A DNA stretch of 64,000 bases from Aplectana chamaeleonis (GCA_029168955.1 JAPDOI010000272.1:248001-312000), one strand, 5' to 3'. Shown: positions 33,906 through 44,770, numbered from the stretch's first letter. Made by a program: numbers and translations. The notes: generated from the letters alone by a model not told the origin.

Positions 33906-36900
33906 GGTGTGTATACAAGTCTGTTGGTACCTGCTCGTTGGTGCCCCTGCTTCTACTGAACCCAGCAGACGTTTGAGTGTACACAGGGAACGTTCGAGCG
34001 ATATAGCGTGCACAACTATATCGCGAAAGTATCCCGCACATTGCATAAAGGTGTCGCCGTCCGGCACACCAAGGCCTTTGGTCCATAACACCTTAGGATC
34101 CGTACCTAGGGAGTTCATGGAGTCTTTGATCACAAGCCACAGTTTTGCCACCCTGAACTGTCTATCGCTGTCGAGTGATATCCAAAAAACTGCGCTATCC
34201 AGACTTCTGAGCTATTTCCATGCACCGTTTGCTGCTTTGCAGGAAACCCGCCTCAAGGATAGACCCGTCATCAGCGTCGGAGAGTACACCATCTACTGCG
34301 GTAACGCTGACGATAGGAGAGTGGGAGGCTGTGCAATAGCTGTAAGGAGGATTTCAATGGTATGGTCAAGGAGTTCGGCTCAACGTCGTGTCGGAATGCA
34401 TTCGTACGACTGCGGGATCACAGAGGGTTCAATCTGTGGATAGTGAGTGCTCATGCGCCCAATGAAACCGCCGAAGACAATTCGAAGGATGCGTTTTATG
34501 AGGAACTAAATACGTTGCTGGCCAGGATACCTTGTCAACACGCTGTTGTCGTGGGGACTGACGCAAATGCGAAGATGGGACTTGATCAGGAATCCGAAGT
34601 ACTCGGTAAATGTTTCTACCCAGTGGAGCAAACATCGGACAATGGCTATCGCCTTGTCGACTTTTGTGAACGCAGTGGTCTGATTATTGCATCGACATTC
34701 AAGAGGAATCATCGCCGCCATCAGCTTACGTGGCAGGGACCAACCCGGCTATCTCCAGAAGAGCAGCGGAAGCGGAAGATGACAACTTTGAAACTACATC
34801 TTGACTATGTCCTGACGAGGAATATTCCAGTATCGGACATTCGAAGATCTAGAGCTGTGTGGGATGTCGCATTCAATTCGGATCACCTTCCTGTTCTGTT
34901 GAACTTCACTGCTAGGATTCATAAGAGGAAGCGAGGGGCTCAGCCTCTCCAGAGGATTGACATGACAAGTCTCAGAGATGAAGAGTGCAGAAGGAATTTT
35001 CGACAACGCGTTTCTATTCACATCGGAGTACGGACTAAGAAGAAACTTTGCGACGCTGATTCTTTTGTCAAGTGCATCCAGGACGCTTCGAAAGAGGCAC
35101 TCCCGGTTGTACAGCCTAAGAAGAAGTTCGCCTACGTCTCAGAAGAAACAACATCTACCTACAACAGAGTATGTGCTCTCCGAACTGCAGGAAACTTCGT
35201 GGAGGAGAAGCGTCTGAGGAGGAAGTTGCGTCGGCAGCTTCAAAGTGACCGCGAGCGAGAGTGGACGTGTAGAGCTAAGGAGTTCGAGAAGGCATGGGAG
35301 GAGAAGAATCCGAGGAAAGCCTACACGTTGCTGCGACAGTATAGCGGGAAGATGAAAAGATGTTCTCCTGTCTTGAACACTACCACTGGAGTTGCAGTTG
35401 GTGATGCGACGCTGCCAATATGGAAGGATTACTTCAGTTCACTACTGAATCGTCCAGCGCCATCAGTACCTGAGCTCTCGCATGTTCAGAGAGCACATTA
35501 CGATGTCAGTGAGGAACCGCCGACTGAGTCTGAAGTTTTGGATTGTGTCCGGAAAACGAAGAATGGAAAGGCTGGTGGAGATGACAACATCACTGCTGAA
35601 ATGCTGAAAGCTCTTCCTCCGTTTGGGATTCGTGAAATGACCAACACCATCCGTGCTATATATGAGCGAAAGGTTACCCGATTCGTGGAGACATGCGATC
35701 ATCGTACCTCTTCACAAGAAGCTATCCGTCACGGATCCTAAGAACTACAGAGGAATCTCTCTACTTCGTGTCATGTACAAGGTTTTAGAACGTATCATTC
35801 TCGAGCGACTTATCAAACATCGTGAAAGAACGACCAGAGATGAGCAAGCCGGTTTTCGACCTGGAAGATCGACCATCGACCAAGTGTTCGTCGTGAGAAG
35901 AGTAATTGAATCGTGGCAGCGGTATTCGAAGTCATTACAGCTTGCTTTTTTGGACTTTGAAGCCGCGTTCTACTCTCCTTATCGTGATCGATTGCTCAAT
36001 GCTCTGCGAGCAGATGGAGTCCCGGAAAAGTATGTTCGGTTAATCGAAGACATGAACAAAGGAACAACAGCAGCAGTTCGTACACCTGTTGGATTTACGT
36101 CAGCTTTCGAGGTGAAAACAGGAGTAAGGCAAGGAGCCGTTGCAGGACCTTTTCTTTTCAACTTCGCCGTTGATGACGTCATGCGTAGAGTTGCAGAACA
36201 GTTTCCTGCGGATGTGATCCTAACACCATCAGGACGCTCCCTTGTCGACCTGGAGTACGCCGACGACATTGTGTTATTCGCTGAAAACAACGCAAAGCTG
36301 CGAAGGATTGTGAACCTTGTTTCGAAGTAAGCCGCAGCCTACGGACTTCGTCTTCGTCCCGACAAATGCAAGCAGATGTGGGTCTCTCAGAGGCCTTCAA
36401 CGGGAGTTTGTGTGGACGGACAACGTAACGAACTGGTGGACGATTTCTGTTATTTGGGCTGTTTGCTGAAGAACGATGGTAGTTATGCAGCGGATATTTG
36501 ACAACGATGTACGAAAGCTACATCTGCATTTGATTCGCTGACTAAGTGTTTGTGGTCTACATCCATCGTGAAAGAAATCGCGTTGCGCGTCTACCTATCC
36601 GCTATTCGCCCTATCATCCTGTACGGATCGGAAGAGTGGGCAGCACCGAAGTAGCAGATGAGAAGGTTGAATTGCACGGAGAGGAAGCTTTTTAGGCGTT
36701 TGCTTGGATATTTCTGGCCGCGTGTATGCCATAACGAAGACCTTTACAAAGAAATCGACGCAGTACATAAACGCTTGACACGAGGGAGGTGCCAGCATCT
36801 CCTAACGCCATCTCAAGCAGCAATGGAAAGTCGACTTCGACTGCTCGGGCATGTACTAAGAAGAACGCCGGATCGTCTCGTACAACACGCTTTAAGAATG

Positions 36901-37190
36901 CTTCCAAATCCTGTCTGGAAACGGCCACCTGGGCGTAGGCGAAAGTTCTGGACGGATGTGGTTAAAGAGGGTTTAAAGTCACTCGGCATCGAAAGACAGT
37001 TCAGGCGCGATGTTTCGTTTCGCAGGAAATGGAACAGTGACAGCTGGATGGAATGTGTTCAAATTGTGGCTGAAGACCGTGAAAAATGGACACGGCTGAC
37101 TACTAGGACGGCACACTTTGATGAAGATGCGGAATGACCGCGTCAGGCGAAAGCCAACCGTTTAAGCCAAAAAGTCACTTGTTCTGCACT
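33906..37190 (+). pseudogene. Nearly full-length LINE (AP endonuclease + reverse transcriptase), inactivated
   Basis: The endonuclease domain starts near 34,145 (FATLNCLSLS), with the metal-binding Glu in LQETRL. After a frameshift near 34,350-34,365 it continues with SAHAP, GTDANAKMG (the GDxN site), LDYVLTR and NSDHLP (the SDH site). The reverse transcriptase begins near 35,540 (KTKNGKAGGDD). A second frameshift near 35,655 looks like an extra A in an A run. Then follow WRHAIIVPLHKK, NYRGISLL, DEQAGFRPGRST, FLDFEAAFYS, GVRQGAVAGPF and LEYADDIVLF. The usual AFD of motif A is AFY, which would itself impair the enzyme. In-frame stops lie at 36,328 (TAA), 36,499 (TGA) and 36,652 (TAG). The C-terminal region (36,658-37,137) contains LLGYFWP, LRLLGHVLRR, PPGRRRKFWTDVV. 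The type is RTE/CR1-group by layout; exact clade is uncertain. It would normally copy its RNA into nuclear DNA. Confidence 0.9.
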
Positions 37191-37290
37191 TTTCTATACA
37201 CGCTTTCACGGCCCTTAATGGCTGGACCTTCATAGCGCCAATTCTTCAAGCAATTATAACTTTTGTAAAACATGCTCGATCGGAGCTCTG
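37191..37290 (-). repeat. Inverted copy of a duplication segment that lacks the 455-bp MITE (empty site)
   Basis: In reverse complement this matches 38,695-38,761 joined directly to 39,217-39,250 (GCATGTTTTACAAAAGTTATAATT, GGTCCAGCCATTA, then AGGGCC-TGAAAGCGTGTATAG). The TA at 37,216-37,217 is where both duplication copies carry the MITE at 38,762-39,216 / 49,652-50,111. With 33,570-33,905 it brackets the LINE in consistent inverted order. It could instead be the LINE 3' region reused in the duplication. Confidence 0.7.
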
Positions 37291-37475
37291 CAGCATATTC
37301 TTGTCTATGTCAACATCTGCAGCTGCAATGGTTCGGAACGATCCTCAAGGCTCTTCCCGACCTGCGAAATGTCTTGGTTAGTATCTCCTGAAGAAGTTCT
37401 ATTGAATTCATGCTAGAACAGCTCTTCGTTGAGCACAAAATTGTGATCTGATGGCGACTGAGCCACTCTGCCGCT
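37291..37475. other. Unique-looking spacer before the duplication
   Basis: No coding region, inverted repeat or match elsewhere in the window was recognised. The duplication starts at 37,476 (GAGATGCTGCAG). Confidence 0.4.
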
Positions 37476-37688
37476 GAGATGCTGCAGTGATATTTGATCT
37501 TATATATTGTTATTTTGAAATAGATTACCTTTTTACCATATACTCCTATACCTTTGACGCGATGTAATATGCCATTTTTTCTTCAAAAAATAAGGAAAAT
37601 GTGACCTTCAGATAAAACTTTTTAGGGTTCAGCCGAGTGAGGTTATTCGAGACGCGGAATCCAACTTTGGCATCCGATTTGGACGACG

Positions 37689-38761
37689 GTGTTTAAACTT
37701 TCTTCCAAGCCTCGAAATCTAAAACGTTCCTTTACTTTTGCCGCTCGCAGTATAATCAAAGAATGCGGTGAACGCTATGACTCCATTGCTAACATGCCAG
37801 TCACTTCAATACATCATATCTGTGAGCAGTGCGTACTCAAAGTGTTCACAGGTAAGAAATTAACAGTGCCATATTACAGTGATATAATGTCAGGAACAGC
37901 TCTACATGTTTGTTGTTCACGTGAAAACACCACCGCTTCTTGTGAGCTCATGTATTGATAGAGTTGATTCGCTGTCGGACAAGACATATCATTCCAAGAG
38001 ACTTATCTCACTGATACAGCGAGATTCATCGCTGAGCTCGCGGAAAGAAAACATGAGATGAACTAACGCGAATAACGTTCCGTGACGATTTGACAGCCCT
38101 TTCCTGGTACTCAAAAACTCTCTATTCAGAAGGAGAACGCAACACTGAAGACAAAATAAGGTCTTCTCCAAAGGATTGTCCTGGGGTTGCCTAACATGTA
38201 TTAGCTTACGTGCTAGCAGGACTCAAACATGGAAGATGGTCACTTTTTGATCACTAAACAAGCCGCGGAAGCGTGTTCGAAGGCACGTAAAGCGAGTTTT
38301 CGGGCGCTCATTGGCTGAAATTGGAGGGTTTGGTAGAGACCCAAGATGGCTACATGCCATACTGATTTTTTAGAAACCATCACGTTTTGTTGAAGATACG
38401 GGCTCTCCAAGTGAGGGTTTCGTAAGATTCTGAGGGCATAGGGGCTAGCCAAACTGTGGTAGGGTTGGTCAAAAATGCGATCAAAATGATTTCCTTGGGG
38501 TTGAGGATTAGGAAAAATATGAATAATCTGTGATTGCTGAAGAAGTTTGGAAAAATGTGGAAAAATTGGGGGCGTACAACTGGAAAAATTTTGGTTTTCC
38601 ATGAAAAATTATCTGAATTGACTGCGGTGAATAGATGGTTGTTATCGATCGGATGCTACATGGAGAGAGGAGTCCATCAGACACCTCAGAGTTCTAATCA
38701 AGCATGTTTTACAAAAGTTATAATTGTTTGAAAATTTGGCGTTATGGAGGTCCAGCCATTA
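37689..38761. other. AT-rich start of duplication copy 1, no confirmed gene
   Basis: An open frame of 89 codons (37,689-37,958) and a 120-codon minus frame (38,240-38,602) are present in copy 1. In copy 2 a 1-bp insertion in a T run disrupts the first and the second is shortened, so neither behaves like a conserved gene. CATGTTTTACAAAAGTTATAATTG (near 38,703) is shared with the inverted segment at 37.2 kb. Confidence 0.4.
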
Positions 38762-39216
38762 CTCCGAGAGAATTCTTCGCAACTGTTCACGGATAGAATC
38801 CCCTCGGTTTGTGGTAGGGGCCGAGAGAATACTAACATGGGGCTAATGCATAACGATTGCGAGATTCTGCCAGTCTCAAGCCGAGAGCGTACCGCGTTCG
38901 TTCATCGATGCTCCAGCCATGCTCCATCGCGGTACAGCGATGATCCGAGCCCGGAACTATCGCGGAACGGTCAAGAGATTCTGCCAGCCTGCACCCCTGA
39001 TTGTACCGCTTCCTATCATCCATGCGCTGTCGGTGCTTCACACAAACAAGTGTTGCCTATCAGATCAACACGAAACTATAAAGTATTGCCCGTGCTGTAT
39101 TTCGCGCTGCTTTACAAGTCTGCACATCATGAGAGCGCGAGACCCGGGAAAACGATCACGGTACCATCGAGGATAGCGGGAGCATCACGGTACAAGCGCG
39201 AAAGATTCTCTCAGAG
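38762..39216. mobile_element. 455-bp TA-flanked MITE (duplication copy 1)
   Basis: Terminal inverted repeats are CTCCGAGAGAATTCTTCGC on the left and the complement of CTCTGAGAGAATCTTTCGCGC on the right. TA lies at both borders (38,760-38,761 and 39,217-39,218). The related inverted segment at 37,191-37,290 has a single TA and no element, giving a paralogous empty site. The interior carries internal similarities around AGATTCTGCCAG and CATCGCGGTAC. No transposase frame. The TA target suggests mobilisation by a Tc1/mariner-type transposase. Confidence 0.8.
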
Positions 39217-39375
39217 TAAGGGCCATGAAAGCGTGTATAGAAATGCCCTAGTATTCGCTGAATGCCACTCTCGTAGGTTTCGCCTCTTTCCCGATTCGCA
39301 GGTTCATGGCAGCACATACTGCGGGTACGCCCACTCAGTCATGATTGGTCGACGATATGTAGCGCATACAGTATA

Positions 39376-39990
39376 CCAAGCAGCATATGCTGCGTAGGTG
39401 CTGTAAGTGCCAGCATATCCTGCGCACACAGCAGCATATCCTGCGAAGTTCCTGAAGCGCGAACGCACGCATGAAATCGACAATTGCTGCCGTGCGCCAG
39501 GAGCCGGATGCATCAACGCTCCGGGTTTGGTCAGGGGCTGGGCCGTCGGCGCCTTTGTAGATCTTCGTAGATCCTTAAATCAGTCGTGCCCCTGCAGTGT
39601 CTTTCGCTTCCCCAGGCGCCCAACATCCTAGCTGGGGCGGCTGGGGAAGCCAAGGACACTACAGGGGCACGATTAATCTCGTTATCTACAGAGATATTCA
39701 AAGACGCCGGTTGCCCTGCCCCTACCCCGACCCAGAGCGTTGATGCGTCCGGCCCCTGGATGCTATGAATTCATTATTAACAACGCGGCAGCATATGCTG
39801 CGAGGGTTCGCAGCATATGCTGTCTTGCATCTGAAAGCCAAGAATTCATTGCAGCAGCATGTGCTGCGCTCAAAGCAGAACATGCCGCGAAGGAGGAACC
39901 GGGACCCGGCGAAAAGTGCTGCTACACTGCTGCTAGCCACGAATCCATCTCCGGAAGCATATGGGGCACTCAGGGCCGGATATGCTGCGA
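39376..39990. repeat. Cluster of GCAGCATATGCTGC palindromes (copy 1)
   Basis: The 14-bp palindrome occurs intact at 39,380-39,394 and 39,788-39,802. One-to-three-base variants lie near 39,410, 39,429, 39,809, 39,855, 39,950 and 39,978. Together they surround the foldback at 39,497-39,764. The central CATATG is an E-box-type hexamer, but no binding is implied. Confidence 0.7.
39497..39764. mobile_element. 268-bp imperfect foldback (copy 1)
   Basis: The left arm (39,497-39,628) and right arm (39,636-39,764) pair along their length; best matched are GCATCAACGCTC at the outside and TCGTGCCCCTG-AGTGTC-TTCCCCAG near the centre. Outer words are GGAGCCGGATGCATCAACGC and its mirrored counterpart GCGTTGATGCGTCCGG. 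No coding frame. Copy 2 lies at about 50,396-50,662. Confidence 0.65.
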
Positions 39991-40062
39991 GAACTCCGCC
40001 CCTTTTTTCAATGCTACTCTCGTAACCCGGCCGGTGATCCTGTTTTGATGCGAGAGTGGTAC

Positions 40063-40546
40063 TCAGCGAGTTCCAGAGTGTGCAGAATAAGTGACATGCA
40101 TATTTCCAATAAGAATATGTTGTATCGCTTCCTGTTTTTTGTTCAAGTCGTTTGTCGTGGCATTTCCTACACAAAAAAGCAGACAACTCAAGAAAATAGA
40201 GTGAAAAAAACGGTTTTTCTGGAAAACTGACAGAAAACCTACCTAAAACTTGATACTTCTCCACATCATTGAAATGCTCTTGTTGAAGGGATTCCAATAA
40301 TGTCTTTAAAACTAAGATTGGAGCACTTCTAAGCAAGTCATGAGGAAAAGCCGCTTTAGTTCCCCACTTCGCCCATTCTTTCCCTTGGGTTGCGGCGGTA
40401 TTGTACTGTATCGTTGCTGGACCTACCCTGTTGGAAATTTGCCAATTTCTACAAGCTGATTATTCTTCAGATTTGAAATTATTGAAACATCACCAAAGAC
40501 ATAACGAGCACTGTTATGACAAGAGGAACTGATTATTAGTGATAAT
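40063..40546 (-). pseudogene. Exon-like pieces of an unidentified gene (copy 1)
   Basis: Minus-strand reading gives three pieces. Exon A, 40,429-40,546, follows an acceptor TTAATTGCAG, reads ARYVFGDVSIISNLKNN and ends at GTAGGT. Exon B, about 40,243-40,412, contains EWAKWGTKAAFPHDLLRSAP and VLKTLLESLQQEHFNDVEKY and ends at GTAGGT. A 76-bp intron (40,167-40,242) ends TTTTTGTGTAG. Exon C, 40,063-40,166, continues in frame as NDLNKKQEAIQHILIGNM to a TGA at 40,063. The splice signals and intron length suit nematode genes. I cannot name the family; LNKKQEAIQHIL superficially resembles the Q-motif of superfamily-1 helicases but no P-loop follows. The A-to-B junction is uncertain. The first residues of a complete protein are missing. 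Confidence 0.35.
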
Positions 40547-40735
40547 CTGCAATTAACAAGTGATAGAAGCGAGAAAACCGATAAAATACAATTGAAACAC
40601 CTAAAAATTTTTAGCCTGGAGTATTGCGTCAGAGGCGTCAAAGACGTAACAGACGAGTTTCAGATTCACGCTCCAAGCGGCGGCAATGTCATCGTGAGAC
40701 GTTTTCATTCCGCCGGTGTATAACTAGGGCATTAA

Positions 40736-41100
40736 AGGCAATGTTTACTATAAATCTTGTTTTTAGTGTGAAACACTGCGCTGGCAGATGCTGGAGAGGT
40801 TAGGATCGAAGAAAGATGCGAAAACGGGCCTGGAGTCGATAAAAACGGCCGCGTAGTGAATATTTGTTAGTGCAGTACGTCCGCTTAGCCCAACCTGCCC
40901 CGTTTTGACGAGCTTCTCAGGCCCCAGTTCTATTCGAGCGCCGTCAGAACGAGGTTGGACCGATTCAAAACAAAAAGAGGGGCGGGGTAAACCCCAAACA
41001 TGGCTCGTTCGTTTCGGGAATGACAGCGGTCCACCCCTCAAAGCAAGGATTGCAGTCTCGCTGATGACGTCACCACTCCGTGGATTGTGCGTCGGTCCAC
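40736..41100 (+). mobile_element. TTAA-type element, family R3 (copy 1), right end not found
   Basis: Begins AGGCAATGTTTAC after TTAA (40,732-40,735). It follows the reverse complement of 4390-4846 through GTGTGAAACACT, GGCAGATGCTG, GCGAAAACGGGC and GACGAGCTT. The opposite terminus is not recognisable, so the element is truncated or altered. Confidence 0.55.
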
Positions 41101-41122
41101 CTGCCATAGCCGGGATTCTAAT

Positions 41123-41278
41123 AAGATGATGACGTTATCATCTTGCTAGCACCGATTTTACGCCTTATACCGCGATGACGTGATCCCTGATTTTAGGAGC
41201 ATGTTGGCTATATGGCTATACCACATCGCGGTGACCGCTATAAAGGGCGTAGAATTAATGCTAACAAGATGATGACGT
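41123..41278. mobile_element. 156-bp foldback bounded by 13-bp direct repeats (copy 1)
   Basis: AAGATGATGACGT occurs at 41,123-41,135 and 41,266-41,278. Inside, ATCATCTTGCTAGCACCGAT pairs with sequence ending at 41,270, and CGCGATG(ACGTG) pairs with CATCGCG near the centre. The direct repeats could be a target duplication or part of the inverted structure. Non-coding. Confidence 0.5.
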
Positions 41279-42045
41279 GACCATTCTTCGATCATGAGAT
41301 TCCCCCCACTTCACCAAACACTAAGTTCATTTACACTCAACACTAACACCAACACTAATAACAATTACTTCTACTATATTGTATGACAACTTCAGTGCAC
41401 CGAGTTTATGACATGACATGATTAGATTGTTCAAATCAAAAACTCTATAATGGCCTAACGAGGTAATGAATAAGTTGACAACCGTGGTTTCAAGGCAGCA
41501 TACACGCTCACAAGCAGCATAAATAGTACCGCACGGCCCCTACCATGTCGCCAAGGGCGTTTGAAGCGCTGAAAACTATTCAGGACTAGTGACCCTTCGG
41601 GTCCCTAGCCCGGGGCAGCCACTTGACTTGGAGGCAGCAAACCCTGTTTCAGAGCCAAATTCACTAAAGTGTATCACGTGCGTGTGCGCGTATGCTGCTA
41701 ATCAACTATCTCACACTCACACTGTCTGTATCCCAGCTCCACATACGCACGCGAAGGAACAATACATTTCACTCCCTAATGTAGGGTACAAACTCCTAAA
41801 CATGCTTGTGAAAGCAACGTGAATAGACCAGTACGTCTATAACTATGTGGCCAGCGCCGTTCCAAAGACAAAATACCACGATGGCAGTAGTATAAATGTC
41901 TTTTTTGAAAAATGTTCAAGCAAGCAAATAAACATGACGTCAAAAATCCTTTTAACTGCTCATTGTTTTCAATTCTCCAATCATGCTGCGCTCATAGGTG
42001 GCGACACGCAAGATCGGTACGTATCATTTGCATCCTCGCAGCGAG

Positions 42046-42907
42046 CAGGCTTCGTCGGCCACCCCCATCAAATATTCGTTTGGCTTCGCCAAACGATGGG
42101 TCGGCTATACCGGCCACACTCCATTCACCACGCGTAGTATTTGTTCGGCTTCGCCGAAGGATGGGCCGGCTTCGCCGACCCATCTCCATTCACCACACGT
42201 AGGATTCGTTTGGCTCCGCCAAACGATGGGAAGGCTTCGCCGGTTACCCTCCATGTAGTATTCTTTCGGCTTCGCCAAAGGATGGGCCGGTTTCGCCGAC
42301 CCACCATTCACCACGCGTAGTATTCGTTTGGCTCCGCCTGCTACCCTCCGTATAGTATTCGTTCGGCTTCGCCGAGCGATGGGCCGGCTCCACCGACCCA
42401 CCTGCATTCACCACGCGTAGTATTCGTTCGGCTTCGCCGAACTATGGGCCTGCTTCGCCGACTCACCCACCGTGAAGAATTCGTTCGGCTCCGCCGATCG
42501 ATGGGCCGGCTTCGCCGACTCACCTCCAATCACCACGCGTAGTATTTCCATTCAACACACGTAGAATTCATTCGGCTTCGTCGAATGAAGGGCCGGCTTT
42601 GCCGACCCACCCTCCGTGTAGTATTAGTTCGGCTCCACCGAACGATGAAACGGCTTCGCCGACCCACCTCCAATCACCACGCGTAGTATTCGTTCGGCTT
42701 CGCCGAACGATGGGCCGGCTTCGCCGACCCACCTCCATTCAACACACGCAGTATTCCTTCGGCTTCGCTGAACGATGTGCCGGCTTCGCCGGCCATCATC
42801 TATGTAGTATTCGTCCGGCTTCGCCCGCCAGCCTCCATCTGGTTTTCGTTCGGCTTCGTCGAACGATGTGACAACTTCGCCGGCCACCATCAAAGTAGTA
42901 TTCGTTC
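42046..42907. repeat. Hairpin-rich minisatellite, 35-66-bp units (copy 1)
   Basis: More than a dozen units repeat the order CACGCGTAGTATTCG, TTCGGCTTCGCCGAA, CGATGGGCC, GGCTTCGCCGACC, CACCTCCATTCA. Each unit carries one or two short perfect inverted repeats closed by a TTC loop (TTCGGC-TTC-GCCGAA, GCCGGC-TTC-GCCGGC). Compensating changes are visible: TTTGGC pairs with GCCAAA in some units where others have TTCGGC with GCCGAA. Spacing between GTATTCG motifs varies (65, 65, 55, 63 and 35 bp at the left end). Short open frames are by-products. Confidence 0.8.
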
Positions 42908-43914
42908 GTGCGGCGGTGCAGAAAATGGGCGTGACACTGTGCGATACTATAGTTCCCCCCGCCGCGGTAACAGTGGTAACTTAGGCGAACGAATTGAAAA
43001 AGGAGTACTCGGAGATACCGTGGCTTCCTCTGCTATCGTGGTGGTGAACGTAAGCACAGAATTCGCTGGTTGGGAAAGTTAGGTCAACTTTTTTCCGCTA
43101 CGCCATGGCGTCGCCGCTGGAGTATTCATAGTCTCCGCAAGCGTGGAAAGTATTCATACTTTAACGTCACGCCCGCGCTGGCGCAAGACAATTCGCACAA
43201 AGATTTCGCTCGGATCAGTCGACGTGGAGGTCACAAACCATTGCGCTTCTGATGTCCATCGCAGATCATTACGGTCACTTGCGGGAATGTGCGCCGCTCA
43301 AATAGGAATCCCATCTGGCGTCCACACGTTGCATGCGCCAGGACTGAATCTCCATTCTTAAAGAAACTCATAAGGATCACGATGCTCCCATAAAATTTAT
43401 ATAAGATAAAAACCTCGTCACAAGCTGCACATTTTAGGATCTCGGCTTTGTTCACATAACTCACACTGAAAGCGGACAAAAGCCGAAGTTCTAGGATGTG
43501 CAGCTCGTGGCCAGGTATACTGTGGCCTCATCTGCGATCATCGGCTTAATCCTCGCAGACGCCTCAGTCATCGGGACTCACGCGTAAAATAAAATGCGGG
43601 TTGTACACGCACACACAACACGAGCTTTTACGCGCAAATTGCTAAAATGCTTCCAACTCGCCGCTTCTCGAATCTACGTGCTTCATAGTCCGAAACAGGA
43701 TCTGAAACAGCTTTGCAACCAGTTTGTCTGCAGAATATCGTTTTAATTACAAAAATCAGCCACCTTGTTTATGCCCTCGAGTAATACGGCTGAAATGGCT
43801 AACTTTGTGATGTGATACTGAATTCACATGTCATATATTTTTTATATGTGAAATTGTACACAATAACAATGACAACTCTTTCGGCAATTCCTTACTATCA
43901 AATGACCCACAGTT

Positions 43915-44260
43915 TCTGACTAAAGCATGTCAGATTTACGTCCACTTTGTTGGAATATGGGACCTGCGTTCATGCGCCGCATGAGCGGATGTTCATTCAA
44001 AAACTAAGAAGAGTTCAAAGAAGCTGCACGAGGAAGATCATCGAACGAAAAATGGGTTTTTCGTTAAGCGCAACCCCTAGGGGCAACCTCAGGAACAAGA
44101 GGTTCCTTTTGCACTCAAATTTATTTGTACTCAATTTCAAAATGCTAACAAGGGAGTTGCTTTTAGTCAGCCTGAACAATCCGAATGAAGTAAACTTTTC
44201 TAAAGCCGTTTTTGGCGTAGAATCCGATTATGGTCTTCGCAGCTGTCTCAAACCACTCTG
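43915..44260 (+). pseudogene. CR1/jockey-like LINE reverse transcriptase C-terminal remnant (copy 1)
   Basis: The frame reads LEYGTCVHAPHERMFIQKL, RRVQRSCTRKI, then RNKRFLLHSNLFVLNFKML. This matches the post-palm segment of CR1/jockey-type elements, where LEY-x-(x)-VW-x-P, a V/I-Q-R-x-F/C-T-R motif and an RR...DL..YK-like segment follow in that order. Residues upstream that would hold the catalytic YADD are absent or not recognisable, so it is a short dead fragment. It could descend from the same group as the endonuclease remnant at 5.75-7.07 kb, but the two cover different domains and cannot be compared directly. Confidence 0.6.
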
Positions 44261-44384
44261 TAAAAAGTTGAACGCGTTTTTCAGGCCTGGCGGCAAGGTA
44301 AGCCTCAGAAAATTTTTGGTATGTTTTGAAAAAAAATCGAATTTGGCTCGAAACTTGTATGTGGGTGTAATCATGGGTGGTGAA

Positions 44385-44770
44385 CACGAATCTGGAGTCC
44401 GTTTTTCAAAATTCCGAAGTTTACTGTAGGTTACGGTAGGTACCATGCTAATTAGGGAGCAAAACCTGCCTTAGTATTTCGAAAATCGACAAGTGGACGT
44501 TAAATTCGTATTCACCACCCTGAATAACCCCTGTACACAAGTTTTGAGTCAAATTTGAGACTTTGACCAAACTACCGTAAACCCACCATAATCTACCGTA
44601 ATCTGTCAAAAATCGATAAACGAACCAGATTCGTGCTCATCGTTTCAAATAACCCCAAAACAAACAAGTTGAGTCATATCTATCGTTTCGCTATGGAAAT
44701 CATCAAAAGTCGCGATTTGCCATCAGGTTTTCCAACGATGGGTACTTTGCACGGATCAAGTCAAAAACTC
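44385..44770. repeat. TACCGTAA / CTACGGTA-rich non-coding segment (copy 1)
   Basis: Words of the type TTACGGTAGG, CTACCGTAAAC, CTACCGTAATC recur with AAAATCGACAA and AATAACCCC motifs, a pattern common in nematode intergenic repeats. Counterpart in copy 2 at about 55,300-55,685, which has more substitutions than the neighbouring sequence. Confidence 0.45.

Noticed and set aside
33906..37190. Retroviral or LTR-retrotransposon origin
   Set aside because: There is no long terminal repeat, protease, RNase H or integrase; an AP-type endonuclease ahead of the reverse transcriptase identifies a non-LTR element.
42046..42907. Arg/Pro-rich open frames within the hairpin minisatellite
   Set aside because: They appear in several frames of a tandem repeat, and unit lengths are not multiples of three, so no frame is preserved.
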